A stretch of 64,000 bases of DNA from Enterovirga rhinocerotis (GCF_004363955.1 NZ_SNZR01000013.1:372001-436000), one strand, 5' to 3'. Positions 53,012 through 61,712 are shown, counted from the first letter of the stretch. Notes: generated by a model from the sequence alone, not told the origin. Made by a program: numbers and translations.

Positions 53012-55099
53012 TCAACGCCGCTGCGCCGGCAGCGACGAGGCCGTCTTCGCGGCGCGGGCGAGGTTCACGAACTCGGCGCGGTAGCCGTAGGGGTCGTCGC
53101 CCTTGGCGCCCTGGGCGATGCGGACGACGTCGTCGAGGGTGAGGCGGCCGGTATGCCTGCCGCCGCGCAGGATCTCGCCGAAGCCGGCGACGGCGGTCGC
53201 GAAGCGGGCCTCCTGCGGCGCGTCCTCGAACCTCGCCGCCTCGCCCGCCTTGCCGATCGGCGTCGAGATCAGCGTGCTCGTGTCGGCATTCGGCAGCTTG
53301 TAGCGGATCTTCACGAACCCGTATTCCTCCGCCTTCGCATCGCTGCCGGCGGCAGGCGCCCCGCTCGCCGCCGGGGCCGCCTCCGCGCCGTAGCGCAGGG
53401 CCGCGACGCTTCCCGCGCCGCCGGCCGGCACGATCTCGTAGAGCGCCGTCACGCTCTGGCCCGAGCCGACATCCCCGGCATCGACCTTGTCGTTGTTGAA
53501 ATCCTCCCGCGCGAGGAGCCGCGTCTCGTAGCCGACGAGCCGGTATTCCTGCACCGTCGCCGGGTTGAACTCGACCTGGATCTTCACGTCCTTCGCGATC
53601 GGGATCAGCGTCGAGGTGGCCTCCTCGACGAGCACCTTCCGCGCCTCCGCGATGGTGTCGATATAGGCGGCGGTCCCGTTCCCGTTCTGGGCGAGGCTCT
53701 GCATCAGGGCATCGTTATAGTTGCCCATGCCGAAGCCGAGGATCGACAGGAAGATGCCCTTGCCGCGCTCGCGCTCGACGAAGCCCTTCAGCTCGTCGCG
53801 GCTGCGGATGCCGACATTGAAATCGCCGTCCGTCGCGAGGACGACGCGGTTCACGGCCTCCTTGTCGAAGCTGCGCTCGGCGAGGCTGTAGGCCTGCCGG
53901 ATGCCTTCGCCGCCGGCCGTCGAGCCGCCCGCCCCGAGCCCGTCGATCACGGCGAGGATCTTCGCCTTCTCGGAGGCCGGGGTCGGCTCGAGCGCGGTGC
54001 CGGCCGAGCCGGAATAGGTCACGATCGCGACCCGGTCGCGCCCGTCGAGCTGGTCGAGCAGCATGGCGAGCGACTGCTTGACGAGCGGCAGCCGGTTCGG
54101 CGCGTTCATCGAGCCCGAGGTGTCGACGAGGAAGACGAGGTTCGCGCGCGGCCGCTCCGCCTTCTGCACGGCGTAACCCTTGATGCCGATCCGCACGAGC
54201 TTGCGACCCTCGGTCCAGGGGCTCGGGAAGACGGCGATATCCGTCCGGAAAGGCTCGGAGGGGCTCGCCGGCGCCGGATAGGCGTAGGGGAAGTAGTTGA
54301 TCAGCTCCTCCGTCCGCACCGAGGCCGGCGGCGGCAGGACGTTCCGGCCGAGCGAGGCGCGGGCGAAGGAATAGGAGGCGGTGTCGACGTCGATCGAGAA
54401 GGTCGAGACGGGCTGGTCCTTCGCCGTCTTGAAGCCGTTCTCGGCCGCGCCGGCGAACTGGTCGCGACCCTGGGGCTCGGGTACGACGGGTGGCCTTTCC
54501 ATGAGCGCCGCGCCGCCTTGGGCACTCCCTTGGGCCATCCGCATCTCGGGCGCGTAGAGACGTTCGCGGTGGACCACATGCGGCATCTGCCGCGTGAGGA
54601 CGGGCGACGGCCGGGCGAGCTTGGGGGCCGGCGCGGCCGTTGTGGGCGGCGGAGGAGCGGCTGCATCGGCGGTCGCGCCTCGAGGCTCAGCCGCCGGCGT
54701 TGTCGGCTCGGCAGGCGGAACCACGGTTGGCCCGGCCGCATCGGGCGGCGGGATGACGACTTCTGGTGCCGGCGCTTCGGCCGTCCGGACCTGCGCCGGC
54801 TTCGAGACCTCGGCCTCCACCGCCTGTTCGGCCGGCCTGTCATCCCGCGCGACCATGTAGGTCAGCGGGCCGCCGATCAGAATCGCGAGGGACGCGGCGA
54901 GGGCGGCCTGGTGGCGGCGGATCACGAAGCGGCGGCGCGGCGACGTCGCCTGGCCGCGATCCGCCGCGACGCGTCCGGTCGCGGCGCGGCCCGGATAGTG
55001 CCGGTCGAAGCGCTGGAGCGCGGCGGAGACGGCGCGGTCGCGCGCCTCGCGGGAGGGGGCGGGCGTCTCGAGCCGGTCCAGGCGGAACTCTGCGGTCAT
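53012..55099 (-). CDS. VWA-domain (YfbK/DUF3520-type) membrane protein with anti-sigma-like N-terminus
   Basis: 695-residue protein. Residues 1-64 are cytoplasmic and charged (RLDRLETPAPSREARDRAVSAALQRFDRHYP), followed by one transmembrane segment (65-83), a long Pro/Ala linker (about 90-165), a von Willebrand N-terminal region (YSFARASLGRNVLPPPASVRTEELINYFPY) and the VWA domain with MIDAS DTSGS at 326-330, then a DUF3520-like end. The plan is that of YfbK-type proteins. Only 17 bases separate it from a sigma-factor gene upstream. An N-terminal anti-sigma function is inferred from topology and neighbourhood. The ATG was chosen over a GTG one codon earlier because AGGAGAG sits at proper spacing. 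Confidence 0.87.
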   Translation of the reverse strand: MTAEFRLDRLETPAPSREARDRAVSAALQRFDRHYPGRAATGRVAADRGQATSPRRRFVIRRHQAALAASLAILIGGPLTYMVARDDRPAEQAVEAEVSKPAQVRTAEAPAPEVVIPPPDAAGPTVVPPAEPTTPAAEPRGATADAAAPPPPTTAAPAPKLARPSPVLTRQMPHVVHRERLYAPEMRMAQGSAQGGAALMERPPVVPEPQGRDQFAGAAENGFKTAKDQPVSTFSIDVDTASYSFARASLGRNVLPPPASVRTEELINYFPYAYPAPASPSEPFRTDIAVFPSPWTEGRKLVRIGIKGYAVQKAERPRANLVFLVDTSGSMNAPNRLPLVKQSLAMLLDQLDGRDRVAIVTYSGSAGTALEPTPASEKAKILAVIDGLGAGGSTAGGEGIRQAYSLAERSFDKEAVNRVVLATDGDFNVGIRSRDELKGFVERERGKGIFLSILGFGMGNYNDALMQSLAQNGNGTAAYIDTIAEARKVLVEEATSTLIPIAKDVKIQVEFNPATVQEYRLVGYETRLLAREDFNNDKVDAGDVGSGQSVTALYEIVPAGGAGSVAALRYGAEAAPAASGAPAAGSDAKAEEYGFVKIRYKLPNADTSTLISTPIGKAGEAARFEDAPQEARFATAVAGFGEILRGGRHTGRLTLDDVVRIAQGAKGDDPYGYRAEFVNLARAAKTASSLPAQRR

Positions 55100-55119
55100 C
55101 ACGCTCTCCTAGGTGAAGG

Positions 55120-55860
55120 TCAGGGGCGGTCGGCGACGAGGCGACGCGCCTCGTGCAGGCGCCAGGACACGGTCGTCTCGGCGATGCCGAGCGCGGTGCC
55201 CGCCTCGGCATGGGTCAGGCCCTCGCCGGCGACGAGGAGGATGGTCTCGCGCAGGTCCGCCGGCAGGCGGCCGATCTCGCTGGCGAGCCAGCTCTGCCGG
55301 TAGAGGTCGCGCCCGTCGGCCGGGGCGGCGAGATCGGCGAGGACGGACAGGCCCTCGCGCTGACGCTCCTGCGCCTGCCTGCGGCGGAGGTGATCGCGGC
55401 AGGCATTGATCACGATCCCGGACAGCCAGGTCGTGAACCGCGCCTCGCCGCGGAAGGTGGCGATCGTCTCGACCAGCGCGCAGCAGACGTCCTGCGCGAC
55501 ATCCTCGGCATCGGCCGAGGAGCCGGTCATGCGCCAGGCGATGCGGTGGATGCGGTCGTAATGCTGTCGCAGCAGCGCCTCGAAGGCGACCCGGCTGCCG
55601 GCAGCGGCCTCGCGGGCGAGAGGGAGGTCGGGGTCCGAGGCGACGACCCGAAGCCGGCTGATTTCTCCCTCCTCATCCTGAGGTGTCCCCGGGCTTGCCC
55701 CGGGGGGCTCGAAGGACGCATCCCGGTCGCGCGTGCTGCGAGGGCGACCTCCGGTCGCCACCTCAGCAGGAGGAGGGTAGGGTTTCCCGGCATGGGTCGA
55801 AACCCTGGGAGCGTCCTCCTCGGCCGTCATGCAGGCATCTGGTACAAGCTGCAGCCTCAT
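55120..55860 (-). CDS. ECF-type RNA polymerase sigma factor
   Basis: Sigma-70 family protein of the ECF group (246 residues from the ATG at 55860). Region 2 (AFEALLRQHYDRIHRIAWRMTGSSADAEDVAQDV, then FRGEARFTTWLSGIVINACRDHLRRRQ) and region 4 (LPADLRETILLVAGEGLTHAEAGTALGIAETTVSWRLHEAR) are intact. Before region 2 is a disordered Pro/Gly/Arg stretch of some 65 residues encoded by a palindromic DNA repeat (55667-55777). Starts at 55830 (ATG) and 55902 (GTG) are also possible; none lies between the repeat and region 2, so the repeat is translated. The VWA gene follows 17 bases downstream and is its likely regulator. Confidence 0.87.
   Translation of the reverse strand: MRLQLVPDACMTAEEDAPRVSTHAGKPYPPPAEVATGGRPRSTRDRDASFEPPGASPGTPQDEEGEISRLRVVASDPDLPLAREAAAGSRVAFEALLRQHYDRIHRIAWRMTGSSADAEDVAQDVCCALVETIATFRGEARFTTWLSGIVINACRDHLRRRQAQERQREGLSVLADLAAPADGRDLYRQSWLASEIGRLPADLRETILLVAGEGLTHAEAGTALGIAETTVSWRLHEARRLVADRP
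55667..55777. repeat. Palindromic repeat inside the sigma-factor gene (type E)
   Basis: The arms CCCTCCTCATCCTGAGGTG (55667-55685) and CACCTCAGCAGGAGGAGGG (55759-55777) are inverted repeats differing at two positions. Between them is CCCCGGGCTTGCCCCGGGG, itself palindromic, and CTCGAAGGACGCAT. Sequences of the CATCCTGAGGTG...CTCGAAGGA type are widespread intergenic repeats in Hyphomicrobiales. The element as bounded here is 111 bases, a multiple of three, and leaves the reading frame open. Confidence 0.65.
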
Positions 55861-56173
55861 CGCCTGGTCCGATGCCTCCGCGGAATCTCGAGCACTCGAC
55901 ACATGAGACGCGGCGGCGGCGGAATTCCTTGGGTCGATCGCCGAGCATTTTTGTCGCAGGCCCGCGGGATGAGCGGATGGTGCGGTTTGCTGACCCGCCG
56001 CCCTTGATCAGCGGCCGGCGCTCTGGCATAAGCCCCGCCTTCGAACCGCCCGGCCTTCAAGGGCTGCCGTGGCGGTTCGGCATGCTCCAGCAGCATCGAG
56101 GCGTCCCGGGGCGCGGCATCCGCCGCATTTCCGCGCGGCGCATATCGGCGGCCCCCCGCCGCAGGAGAGCAAA

Positions 56174-56374
56174 ATGCCCAAGCTGAAGACCCATTCGGGC
56201 TCCAAGAAACGGTTCAAGATTTCGGGAACCGGCAAGGTGATCATGGCCCAGGCCGGCAAGCGCCACGGCATGATCAAGCGGACCAACAAGCAGATCCGCA
56301 ACCAGCGTGGCACGACCGTGATGTTCAAGGGCGATGCCGACAACATGAAGAAGTTCTTCCTGCCGAACGGCTGA
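56174..56374 (+). CDS. rpmI: 50S ribosomal protein L35
   Basis: 66-residue basic ribosomal protein of the large subunit. The sequence matches L35: [22 protein letters not shown], then [26 protein letters not shown] precedes the ATG at proper distance. The frame is open for 35 codons upstream, but the family start is exact. It is followed by rplT at 58 bases. infC, which precedes rpmI in many bacteria, is not in the 270 bases upstream; there the neighbour is the divergent sigma gene. Confidence 0.97.
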   Translation: MPKLKTHSGSKKRFKISGTGKVIMAQAGKRHGMIKRTNKQIRNQRGTTVMFKGDADNMKKFFLPNG

Positions 56375-56432
56375 TCGCAGCCCGCTTTCGCGCAAGTCGC
56401 TTCTTCACCGTCCCGAATTCAGGAGTCTCATC

Positions 56433-56810
56433 ATGGCCCGTGTCAAACGCGGCGTGACCAGCCACGCCAAGCACAAGAAAGTCCTCGACGCCGCCAAGGG
56501 TTATTATGGCCGGCGCAAGAACACCATCCGCATCGCCAAGCAGGCGGTCGAGAAGGCGATGCAATACGCCTATCGCGATCGCAAGAACAAGAAGCGCACC
56601 TTCCGGGCGCTCTGGATCCAGCGTCTCAATGCTGGTGCGCGCGAGCATGGCCTCACCTATTCCCGCCTGATCGACGGCCTCGCCAAGGCCGGCATCACGG
56701 TCGACCGCAAGGTCCTGTCCGACATCGCCATCCACGATTCCGCTGCCTTCGCGGCGATCGTCGAGAAGGCCAAGGCCGCCCTGCCGGCGGATGTCGTCAA
56801 GGCCGCGTGA
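56433..56810 (+). CDS. rplT: 50S ribosomal protein L20
   Basis: 125-residue ribosomal protein that binds 23S rRNA early in large-subunit assembly. [28 protein letters not shown] at the start and [30 protein letters not shown] in the middle are diagnostic. It follows rpmI at 58 bases, with AGGAG upstream of the ATG. pheS and pheT, often next in line, are absent; a palindromic repeat and a Rieske oxygenase gene follow instead. Confidence 0.98.
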   Translation: MARVKRGVTSHAKHKKVLDAAKGYYGRRKNTIRIAKQAVEKAMQYAYRDRKNKKRTFRALWIQRLNAGAREHGLTYSRLIDGLAKAGITVDRKVLSDIAIHDSAAFAAIVEKAKAALPADVVKAA

Positions 56811-56825
56811 GTTGGCGCACAGCTT

Positions 56826-56961
56826 CCTTCTCCCCTTGCGGGAGAAGGTGGCAGCGCGGAGCGCTGACGGATGAGGGGCGACGCCCCGAACTCGTCGCGG
56901 ATCCACCCCTCATCCGACCTCGGCTGACGCCGAGGCCACCTTCTCCCGCAAGGGGAGAAGG
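56826..56961. repeat. Palindromic intergenic repeat (type A/B, copy 2)
   Basis: Element of 136 bases with perfect 27-bp inverted arms at 56826-56852 and 56935-56961 (each containing TCTCCCCTTGCGGGAGAAGG or its complement). Inner arms GGATGAGGGG and CCCCTCATCC are also inverted. It closely resembles the element at 35151-35283. It follows the rplT stop by 15 bases and may form its transcript end. Confidence 0.8.
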
Positions 56962-57003
56962 AGTTGCGGAGAGCACGGTGATGCGCATGAGGCAGGCCAA
57001 CCC

Positions 57004-58062
57004 ATGCAGGGCCTGAAAGCCGAACTCCTGCGCGGCCTCTGGTACGTCGCCGCGCCCGGAAAATCCGTCCGTCGCGGCAAGATGCTGCCGAAGACGCTGA
57101 TGGGCGAGCCCGTCCTGATCGGCCGCGACAACGACGGCAAGGTCTTCGCGCTCAGGGACAATTGCCCCCATCGCGGCATTCCGCTCCGTTACGGCAAGTT
57201 CGACGGCGAGACCGTCCAGTGCTGCTATCACGGCTGGAAGTTCGACCGCACCGGCACCTGCGTCGAGGTGCCCTCGCTTCGCGAGGAGCAGAAGATCGAG
57301 TTCGGCCGCATCAAATGCGGCGCCTATGACTGCATCGAGCAGCAGGGCCTGATCTGGATCTATTTCCCGAAGGACGGCGAGACGCCCGCGGAGGGCGGCC
57401 AGCCGGAGCCGGCCCGGATGCCCCATTTCGCCGACGACGTCGCCCCGACGCTCGGCATCATGCTGCCCTTTCCCTGCTCGACCGACCATGCCGCCTTCGG
57501 CCTGATGGACCCGACCCACGCGGCCTTCGTGCATACGTCGTGGTGGTTCAAGAAGGACGCGACCAAGCTCCGCCCGAAGGAGAAGCATTTCGAGCCGTCC
57601 GAGCTCGGCTGGCGCATGGTGCGCCACAAGCTGCCGCCGCAGAACCTCGTCTACAAGCTGCTCGGCAAGGACGTCGAGACCGAGATCTCCTACAAGCTGC
57701 CGGGCCTTCGCATCGAGGAGGTGCACGGCGACAAGCACGCCGTCGTCGGCCTCACCGCGATCACGCCCGTCACCGAGGAGGACACCGAGGTCTACCAGTT
57801 CTTCTGGACGACGCCGGGCTGGGTGCCCTTCGTGCGGCCGCTGGCGCAGCACCTCATGACCGTCTTCCTCGACCAGGACCGGCGCGTGGTCGTGCAGCAG
57901 CGCGAGGGGCTGATGCACCAGCCCCGCCTGATGCTGATCAACGACGCCGACACGCAGGCGCGCTGGTGGATGCGCGTCAAGGACGAGTGGAAGGGTGCGC
58001 AGTCGGAATCGCGCCCCTTCGCCAACCCGCTCGTCCCGCGCACGCTGCGCTGGAGAAGCTGA
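57004..58062 (+). CDS. Rieske 2Fe-2S aromatic-ring-type oxygenase (VanA-like)
   Basis: 352-residue oxygenase alpha subunit. The N-terminal Rieske domain has CPHRG and, after about 17 residues, CCYHGWKFDRTG, the two Cys-His pairs of the 2Fe-2S centre. The catalytic domain has DHAAFGLMDPTHAAFVH, giving the two histidines that bind mononuclear iron. It belongs with the single-component-alpha group that demethylates or hydroxylates aromatic acids such as vanillate; the substrate here is unknown. No reductase gene is adjacent, so electrons must come from a partner elsewhere. A short hairpin at 58068-58082 follows. Confidence 0.9.
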   Translation: MQGLKAELLRGLWYVAAPGKSVRRGKMLPKTLMGEPVLIGRDNDGKVFALRDNCPHRGIPLRYGKFDGETVQCCYHGWKFDRTGTCVEVPSLREEQKIEFGRIKCGAYDCIEQQGLIWIYFPKDGETPAEGGQPEPARMPHFADDVAPTLGIMLPFPCSTDHAAFGLMDPTHAAFVHTSWWFKKDATKLRPKEKHFEPSELGWRMVRHKLPPQNLVYKLLGKDVETEISYKLPGLRIEEVHGDKHAVVGLTAITPVTEEDTEVYQFFWTTPGWVPFVRPLAQHLMTVFLDQDRRVVVQQREGLMHQPRLMLINDADTQARWWMRVKDEWKGAQSESRPFANPLVPRTLRWRS

Positions 58063-58067
58063 GCCCG

Positions 58068-58082
58068 CCTCGCCGGGCGAGG
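58068..58082. terminator. Hairpin between convergent Rieske and RraA-family genes
   Basis: CCTCGCC / GGCGAGG inverted repeat around one central G, effectively a 5-bp stem with loop CCGGG, six bases after the Rieske stop and six before the stop of the opposite gene. It has no U-run. Confidence 0.4.
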
Positions 58083-58087
58083 GGCCT

Positions 58088-58777
58088 TCAGTCGACCTCG
58101 ACGACGCGGCCGTCCCGATGCATCGCCTCGACCCAGGGCGGGACCTTGAGGCCGCCCTGGACCTTCGCGACGAGCGCGGCCTCGGCAGCGCGAATCTCCT
58201 CGAGGGCCGCGATCACGCGGTCGATCTCCTCGAAGGGGACGACCACCGCTCCGTCCTGATCCCCGATGACGACGTCGCCCGGCCGCACGTGGCGGCCCGC
58301 CAGCGTGACGGGAAGGTTCACCGTCCCAGGCCCGGTCTTGGCCGGCGAATTGGGCGTCACGCCCGCGGCGAAACACGGCAGGCCGACATCGCGGATGCCC
58401 GGCACGTCCCGCACGCAGCCATCGGTCACGAAGCCCACCGCGCCGCCATTCTTCGCCATGCCGAGCACGAGATCGCCGACGACGGCGGTGCCGTAGAACT
58501 CGCCGGCCGCCGCGACGATGACGTCGGAGGGCTGGAGCAGGGGAAGGGCCGCGAAGATGGCGAGATTGTCGGCGGGCCCGACCTGGCAGGTCACGGCCAC
58601 GCCGCAGAACGAGGCCTGGTCGGCGACGATCGGCTTGATGTCCCGGGAGAAGGCGGCGTCGCCATGCATCGCGTCGACGACGAAGCCCGTCGGCGTCCCG
58701 CGCAGAGCCGCGAGTTGCGCCTCGGTGGGGCGCGGAACGGTCCGGCGCAGGCGGATGAGGGGCGGATCGTGGATCAT
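58088..58777 (-). CDS. RraA-family protein (HMG/CHA aldolase or oxaloacetate decarboxylase type)
   Basis: 229-residue protein of the RraA-like fold. The family substrate- and metal-binding region is plain: PADNLAIFAALPLLQPSDVIVAAAGEFYGTAVVGDLVLGMAKNGGAVGFVTDGCVRDV, containing the conserved R-D pair, then GDVVIGDQDGAVVVPFEEI. Members include 4-hydroxy-4-methyl-2-oxoglutarate aldolases as well as regulators of RNase E. The aldolase/decarboxylase reading is likelier for proteins of this length and with the G-X20-R-D motif. The adjacent Rieske oxygenase could imply aromatic degradation, but the two genes converge. Confidence 0.86.
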   Translation of the reverse strand: MIHDPPLIRLRRTVPRPTEAQLAALRGTPTGFVVDAMHGDAAFSRDIKPIVADQASFCGVAVTCQVGPADNLAIFAALPLLQPSDVIVAAAGEFYGTAVVGDLVLGMAKNGGAVGFVTDGCVRDVPGIRDVGLPCFAAGVTPNSPAKTGPGTVNLPVTLAGRHVRPGDVVIGDQDGAVVVPFEEIDRVIAALEEIRAAEAALVAKVQGGLKVPPWVEAMHRDGRVVEVD

Positions 58778-58893
58778 CGGGGCGTGTCCGGGATGGGCTG
58801 AAGCCCCGCATCGGGATCGGACCCGGCCCGGAGCTGAGCGCAGTGTGGGCGATCCGTCCGGTCAGGCCAAGGCCCGCCGAACGCGATCAGGCC

Positions 58894-59544
58894 TCAGCGG
58901 CCGAGCTGGATCGTCCGGTCGAGGGCCGCACCGAAGCCGTCCAGCGACACGTTGAAGGTGATGGGCTCGCCGGTCGACAGGTTGAGGGAGGCGACGACGA
59001 GCGTCTTGCCGGCCCGCATCGCGTCCGTCGCGACGGTCGGAAGGCTCACCGGCAGCAGGCATCCCTGCTGCATACAGGTCGAGAAGCGCAGGCCCTGGCC
59101 GAGGTCCTTGTCGTCGAGCTTGAGGAGCGCGCCGCTGCCGAGATTGACCCCGAACGGCATCAGGATCGTGCCTTCGGTCTTTCCGTCCTTCGGGACGTCC
59201 AGCTCGAGCGCGAAGACGCGCTGGCCGGTCTGTCTGTTGCCCTGGACCTGCGAGAGGACGCAGCGCTTCTGGTTGTCGGTGATGCGGCAATCGACGGTCC
59301 AGTCGCCGAAGGTCTCGTTGATCGCGTTGGCGCCGTTCGGCAATTGGGCAGCCGGGGCCGGCTGCGTCACTGCGGGTGCCGGTTTGGCCGGGGCCGCAGC
59401 CGGCCGCTGCTGCGCGGTGGCGGCAGAGGCTGCCAGGACGGCGGCCGCGACGAGCGCGCCCCGCAGGCCCGGCCGAAGGCAGGCGGCCCGCCGCCCAAGG
59501 GCCCCGACAGAACGAACCTTCATCCTCTGCACGATCGTCTCCAT
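58894..59544 (-). CDS. Invasion-associated locus B (IalB) family protein
   Basis: 216-residue secreted protein. A Sec signal peptide (hydrophobic about residues 29-45, LRGALVAAAVLAASAATAQQ) follows a basic start. A Pro/Ala linker leads to the IalB domain: INETFGDWTVDCRITDNQKRCVLSQVQ, then FALELDVPKDGKTEGTILMPFGVNLGSG and a later CMQQGCLLPVSLP. The four cysteines are probably paired in disulfides. IalB proteins are named from a Bartonella erythrocyte-invasion locus, but the family is common in free-living Hyphomicrobiales and no pathogenic role should be assumed. An internal ATG at codon 8 is an alternative start. Confidence 0.9.
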   Translation of the reverse strand: METIVQRMKVRSVGALGRRAACLRPGLRGALVAAAVLAASAATAQQRPAAAPAKPAPAVTQPAPAAQLPNGANAINETFGDWTVDCRITDNQKRCVLSQVQGNRQTGQRVFALELDVPKDGKTEGTILMPFGVNLGSGALLKLDDKDLGQGLRFSTCMQQGCLLPVSLPTVATDAMRAGKTLVVASLNLSTGEPITFNVSLDGFGAALDRTIQLGR

Positions 59545-59920
59545 TGCTGCCCGGTGCGGGGTCGAGCCTCGCCCGGGCGGTCGGCGTGTCCGCTCGGTCG
59601 CCTGTCGAAGGACCGGACGCGAAGGACCCGCGAGGCGTCTCGGCTCCGCTTCGACGGCACCGTCGAGCGATCGTCCTCGCCTGCGGCCTGCCTCCGCGAA
59701 GCCGGAAAGACCCGCGCATAGTCAATCGCGTTTTGTCACGCAATCACAATGATCTGGAACCGATCCAGAGTGTGCTCGCCGGGATCGGACGGCGAGCCGA
59801 TCCGCCGTGGCGCCCGCACGGGACGCATCGCTATTCCGATCCGCATCGAGAAGTCGGGCTTGAGCGGCGCTCGCGCTCGTGATCTCTCGACGGTCCCGGG
59901 ACGTCTCGAGGAACCGTACG
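59545..59920. other. Divergent intergenic region between IalB-type and hydrolase genes
   Basis: 376 bases that must hold two promoters. The part at 59718-59770 is noticeably AT-rich (TTTTGTCACGCAATCACAATGATC) and includes an inverted repeat TCTGGA (59753-59758) / TCCAGA (59764-59769), a possible operator. No coding frame or RNA gene was recognised. Confidence 0.5.
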
Positions 59921-61579
59921 ATGCGCCTTCATTCCTCGTGCGTGGACCGGGGCGGCGGCCGGTTGCCCTGCGAGCGTCGCGGCTTGGCCCGCCGCCATCG
60001 CCCCGCGGCCCTCGCGCTGGCTGCGGTCCTCGCGCTGTCGGTGCCGGGCCGAGGAGCTGCCGAGGTGGTGATCGATCCCACATCGTCCCCTTCCGAGGCC
60101 GTGGCTCTGCCGGTGCCGCCCGCCCGGATCGACGCGGCCGTGGCGCGGCTGGATGAGCTGGCGGCGGGGATCATGCGCAAGGCCGGCATACCCGGCTTGT
60201 CGGTCGCCGTCGTGCGCGGCGGCCGGACCGTCTATGCGAAGGGGTTCGGCGTCCGCCAGGCGGGCGAGCCGGGCGCCGTCGACGCCGAGACCGTGTTCCA
60301 ACTCGCGTCCCTGTCGAAGCCCGTCGGCGCGAGCGTCGTCGCCGCCACGATCGGCGACGGCCGCGGTGCCGTTCGGTGGGACACGCCGGTCGGCGACCTC
60401 CTGCCCGGCTTCGCACTGTCGGATGCGTGGGTGAGCCGCAACGTCACCGTCGGCGATCTCTACGCGCACCGATCGGGCCTGCCCGATCACGGCGGCGACG
60501 TTCTCGAATATCTGGGCTACGACCGCGCCCATATCCTCGGGAAGCTGCGCCATCTGCCCCTTTCGCCTTTCCGGGCGAGCTACGCCTATACGAATTTCGG
60601 CGTGACGGCCGCCGCCGAAGCGGTCGCCAGGGCGTCCGGCACCGAGTGGTCGGCGCTGTCGCAGACGACGATCTATGGCCCGCTCGGGATGAGCCGGACC
60701 AGTTCGCGCTTCGAGGACTTCATGCGCCGGGGCAACCGCGCAGTCCCCCATGTCAAGGTCGATGGGGTCTACCGCGCCAAGTATCAGCGCGATCCGGACG
60801 CGCAATCGCCGGCCGGCGGCGTCAGTTCGACGGCCTCCGACATGGCGCGCTGGATGGCGATGGTGCTCGCGGGCGGGAGGAGCGCAGGCAAGGCCGTCGT
60901 GACGGAAACGGCGCTCCGGTCGATGCTGGGGCCGCAGACCGTCTCTCATGCGCCGGCGAACCCGTCGGATCGCGCGGGCTTCTACGGGTTCGGCATCGGC
61001 GTGAACGTGTCGCCCTCCGGGCGGGTGGTGCTGTCGCATTCGGGCGCCTTCCTCCTCGGCGCGGCGACGAACCTGGTGCTCGTTCCCTCGCTCGATCTCG
61101 GCATCGTCGTGCTGTCGAATGCCGCGCCGACGGGGGCGGTCGAGGCTCTCGGCGCCGAATTCGCCGATCTCGTCCAGTTCGGCACCGTCACGCGCGACTG
61201 GTTTTCCGCCTATGCGGGCCTCTTCGCCCCGATGCACAAGCCGTTCGGCTCGCTCGTCGGCCAGGCGCCGCCCTCCGCGCCGCTGCCGCCCGCCGCCGAC
61301 GAGGCGTATCTCGGCGCCTACGCGAACGCCTATTTCGGGCGGATCGCGATCACGCGCGGGCAAGGGCGGCTGACCCTCGCCGCCGGCCGGGACGGCGCCA
61401 AGCTCTTCAGGCTGCGCCACTGGAACGGCGACACCTTCGCCTTCGATCTCGACGGCGAGGACGCGGCTCCCGGCTCGATTTCGACGCTGACCTTCGATCG
61501 ATCGGAGGGCAAGGTCGCCTCCCTGAGGATCGAGTATTTCAGCGAGGATGCCGCGCGCGGGCTGTTCCTGCGGGAGTGA
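59921..61579 (+). CDS. Serine hydrolase of the class C beta-lactamase fold
   Basis: 552-residue exported protein. After a basic start is a Sec-type hydrophobic segment (about residues 27-45, PAALALAAVLALSVPG). The hydrolase domain has the SLSK motif at 130-133 with the nucleophilic S130, the YTN motif at 223-225 and a later HSG (LSHSGAFLLG), the three elements of penicillin-binding proteins and class C beta-lactamases. Proteins of this length are usually esterases, DD-peptidases or D-aminopeptidases rather than true beta-lactamases. A C-terminal domain of about 120 residues (EAYLGAYANAYFGRIAITRGQGRL) resembles the DUF3471 type. GAGGA sits upstream of the ATG; an in-frame GTG 14 codons earlier is less likely. 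Confidence 0.85.
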   Translation: MRLHSSCVDRGGGRLPCERRGLARRHRPAALALAAVLALSVPGRGAAEVVIDPTSSPSEAVALPVPPARIDAAVARLDELAAGIMRKAGIPGLSVAVVRGGRTVYAKGFGVRQAGEPGAVDAETVFQLASLSKPVGASVVAATIGDGRGAVRWDTPVGDLLPGFALSDAWVSRNVTVGDLYAHRSGLPDHGGDVLEYLGYDRAHILGKLRHLPLSPFRASYAYTNFGVTAAAEAVARASGTEWSALSQTTIYGPLGMSRTSSRFEDFMRRGNRAVPHVKVDGVYRAKYQRDPDAQSPAGGVSSTASDMARWMAMVLAGGRSAGKAVVTETALRSMLGPQTVSHAPANPSDRAGFYGFGIGVNVSPSGRVVLSHSGAFLLGAATNLVLVPSLDLGIVVLSNAAPTGAVEALGAEFADLVQFGTVTRDWFSAYAGLFAPMHKPFGSLVGQAPPSAPLPPAADEAYLGAYANAYFGRIAITRGQGRLTLAAGRDGAKLFRLRHWNGDTFAFDLDGEDAAPGSISTLTFDRSEGKVASLRIEYFSEDAARGLFLRE

Positions 61580-61712
61580 GCCCGAGAGCCGGCTGCCGCC
61601 CGGTCTGATCTTTGATCGGTTCCATCGGCATCGTGTTGGACCTGAGCGACCCCTCGACCGATAATGCGGTCGATGCCGGCGACGTCCGGCCCATCGAGCA
61701 GGGCGAATCATC

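Noticed and set aside
55903-56173. Search for infC or an L20-type leader upstream of rpmI.
   Set aside because: No IF3-like frame is present and no clear pseudoknot mimic of the L20 binding site was made out by eye.
59921-61579. Annotation of the serine hydrolase as an antibiotic-resistance beta-lactamase.
   Set aside because: The SXXK and YXN motifs are shared with esterases and DD-peptidases, and the protein is much longer than AmpC, with an extra C-terminal domain.
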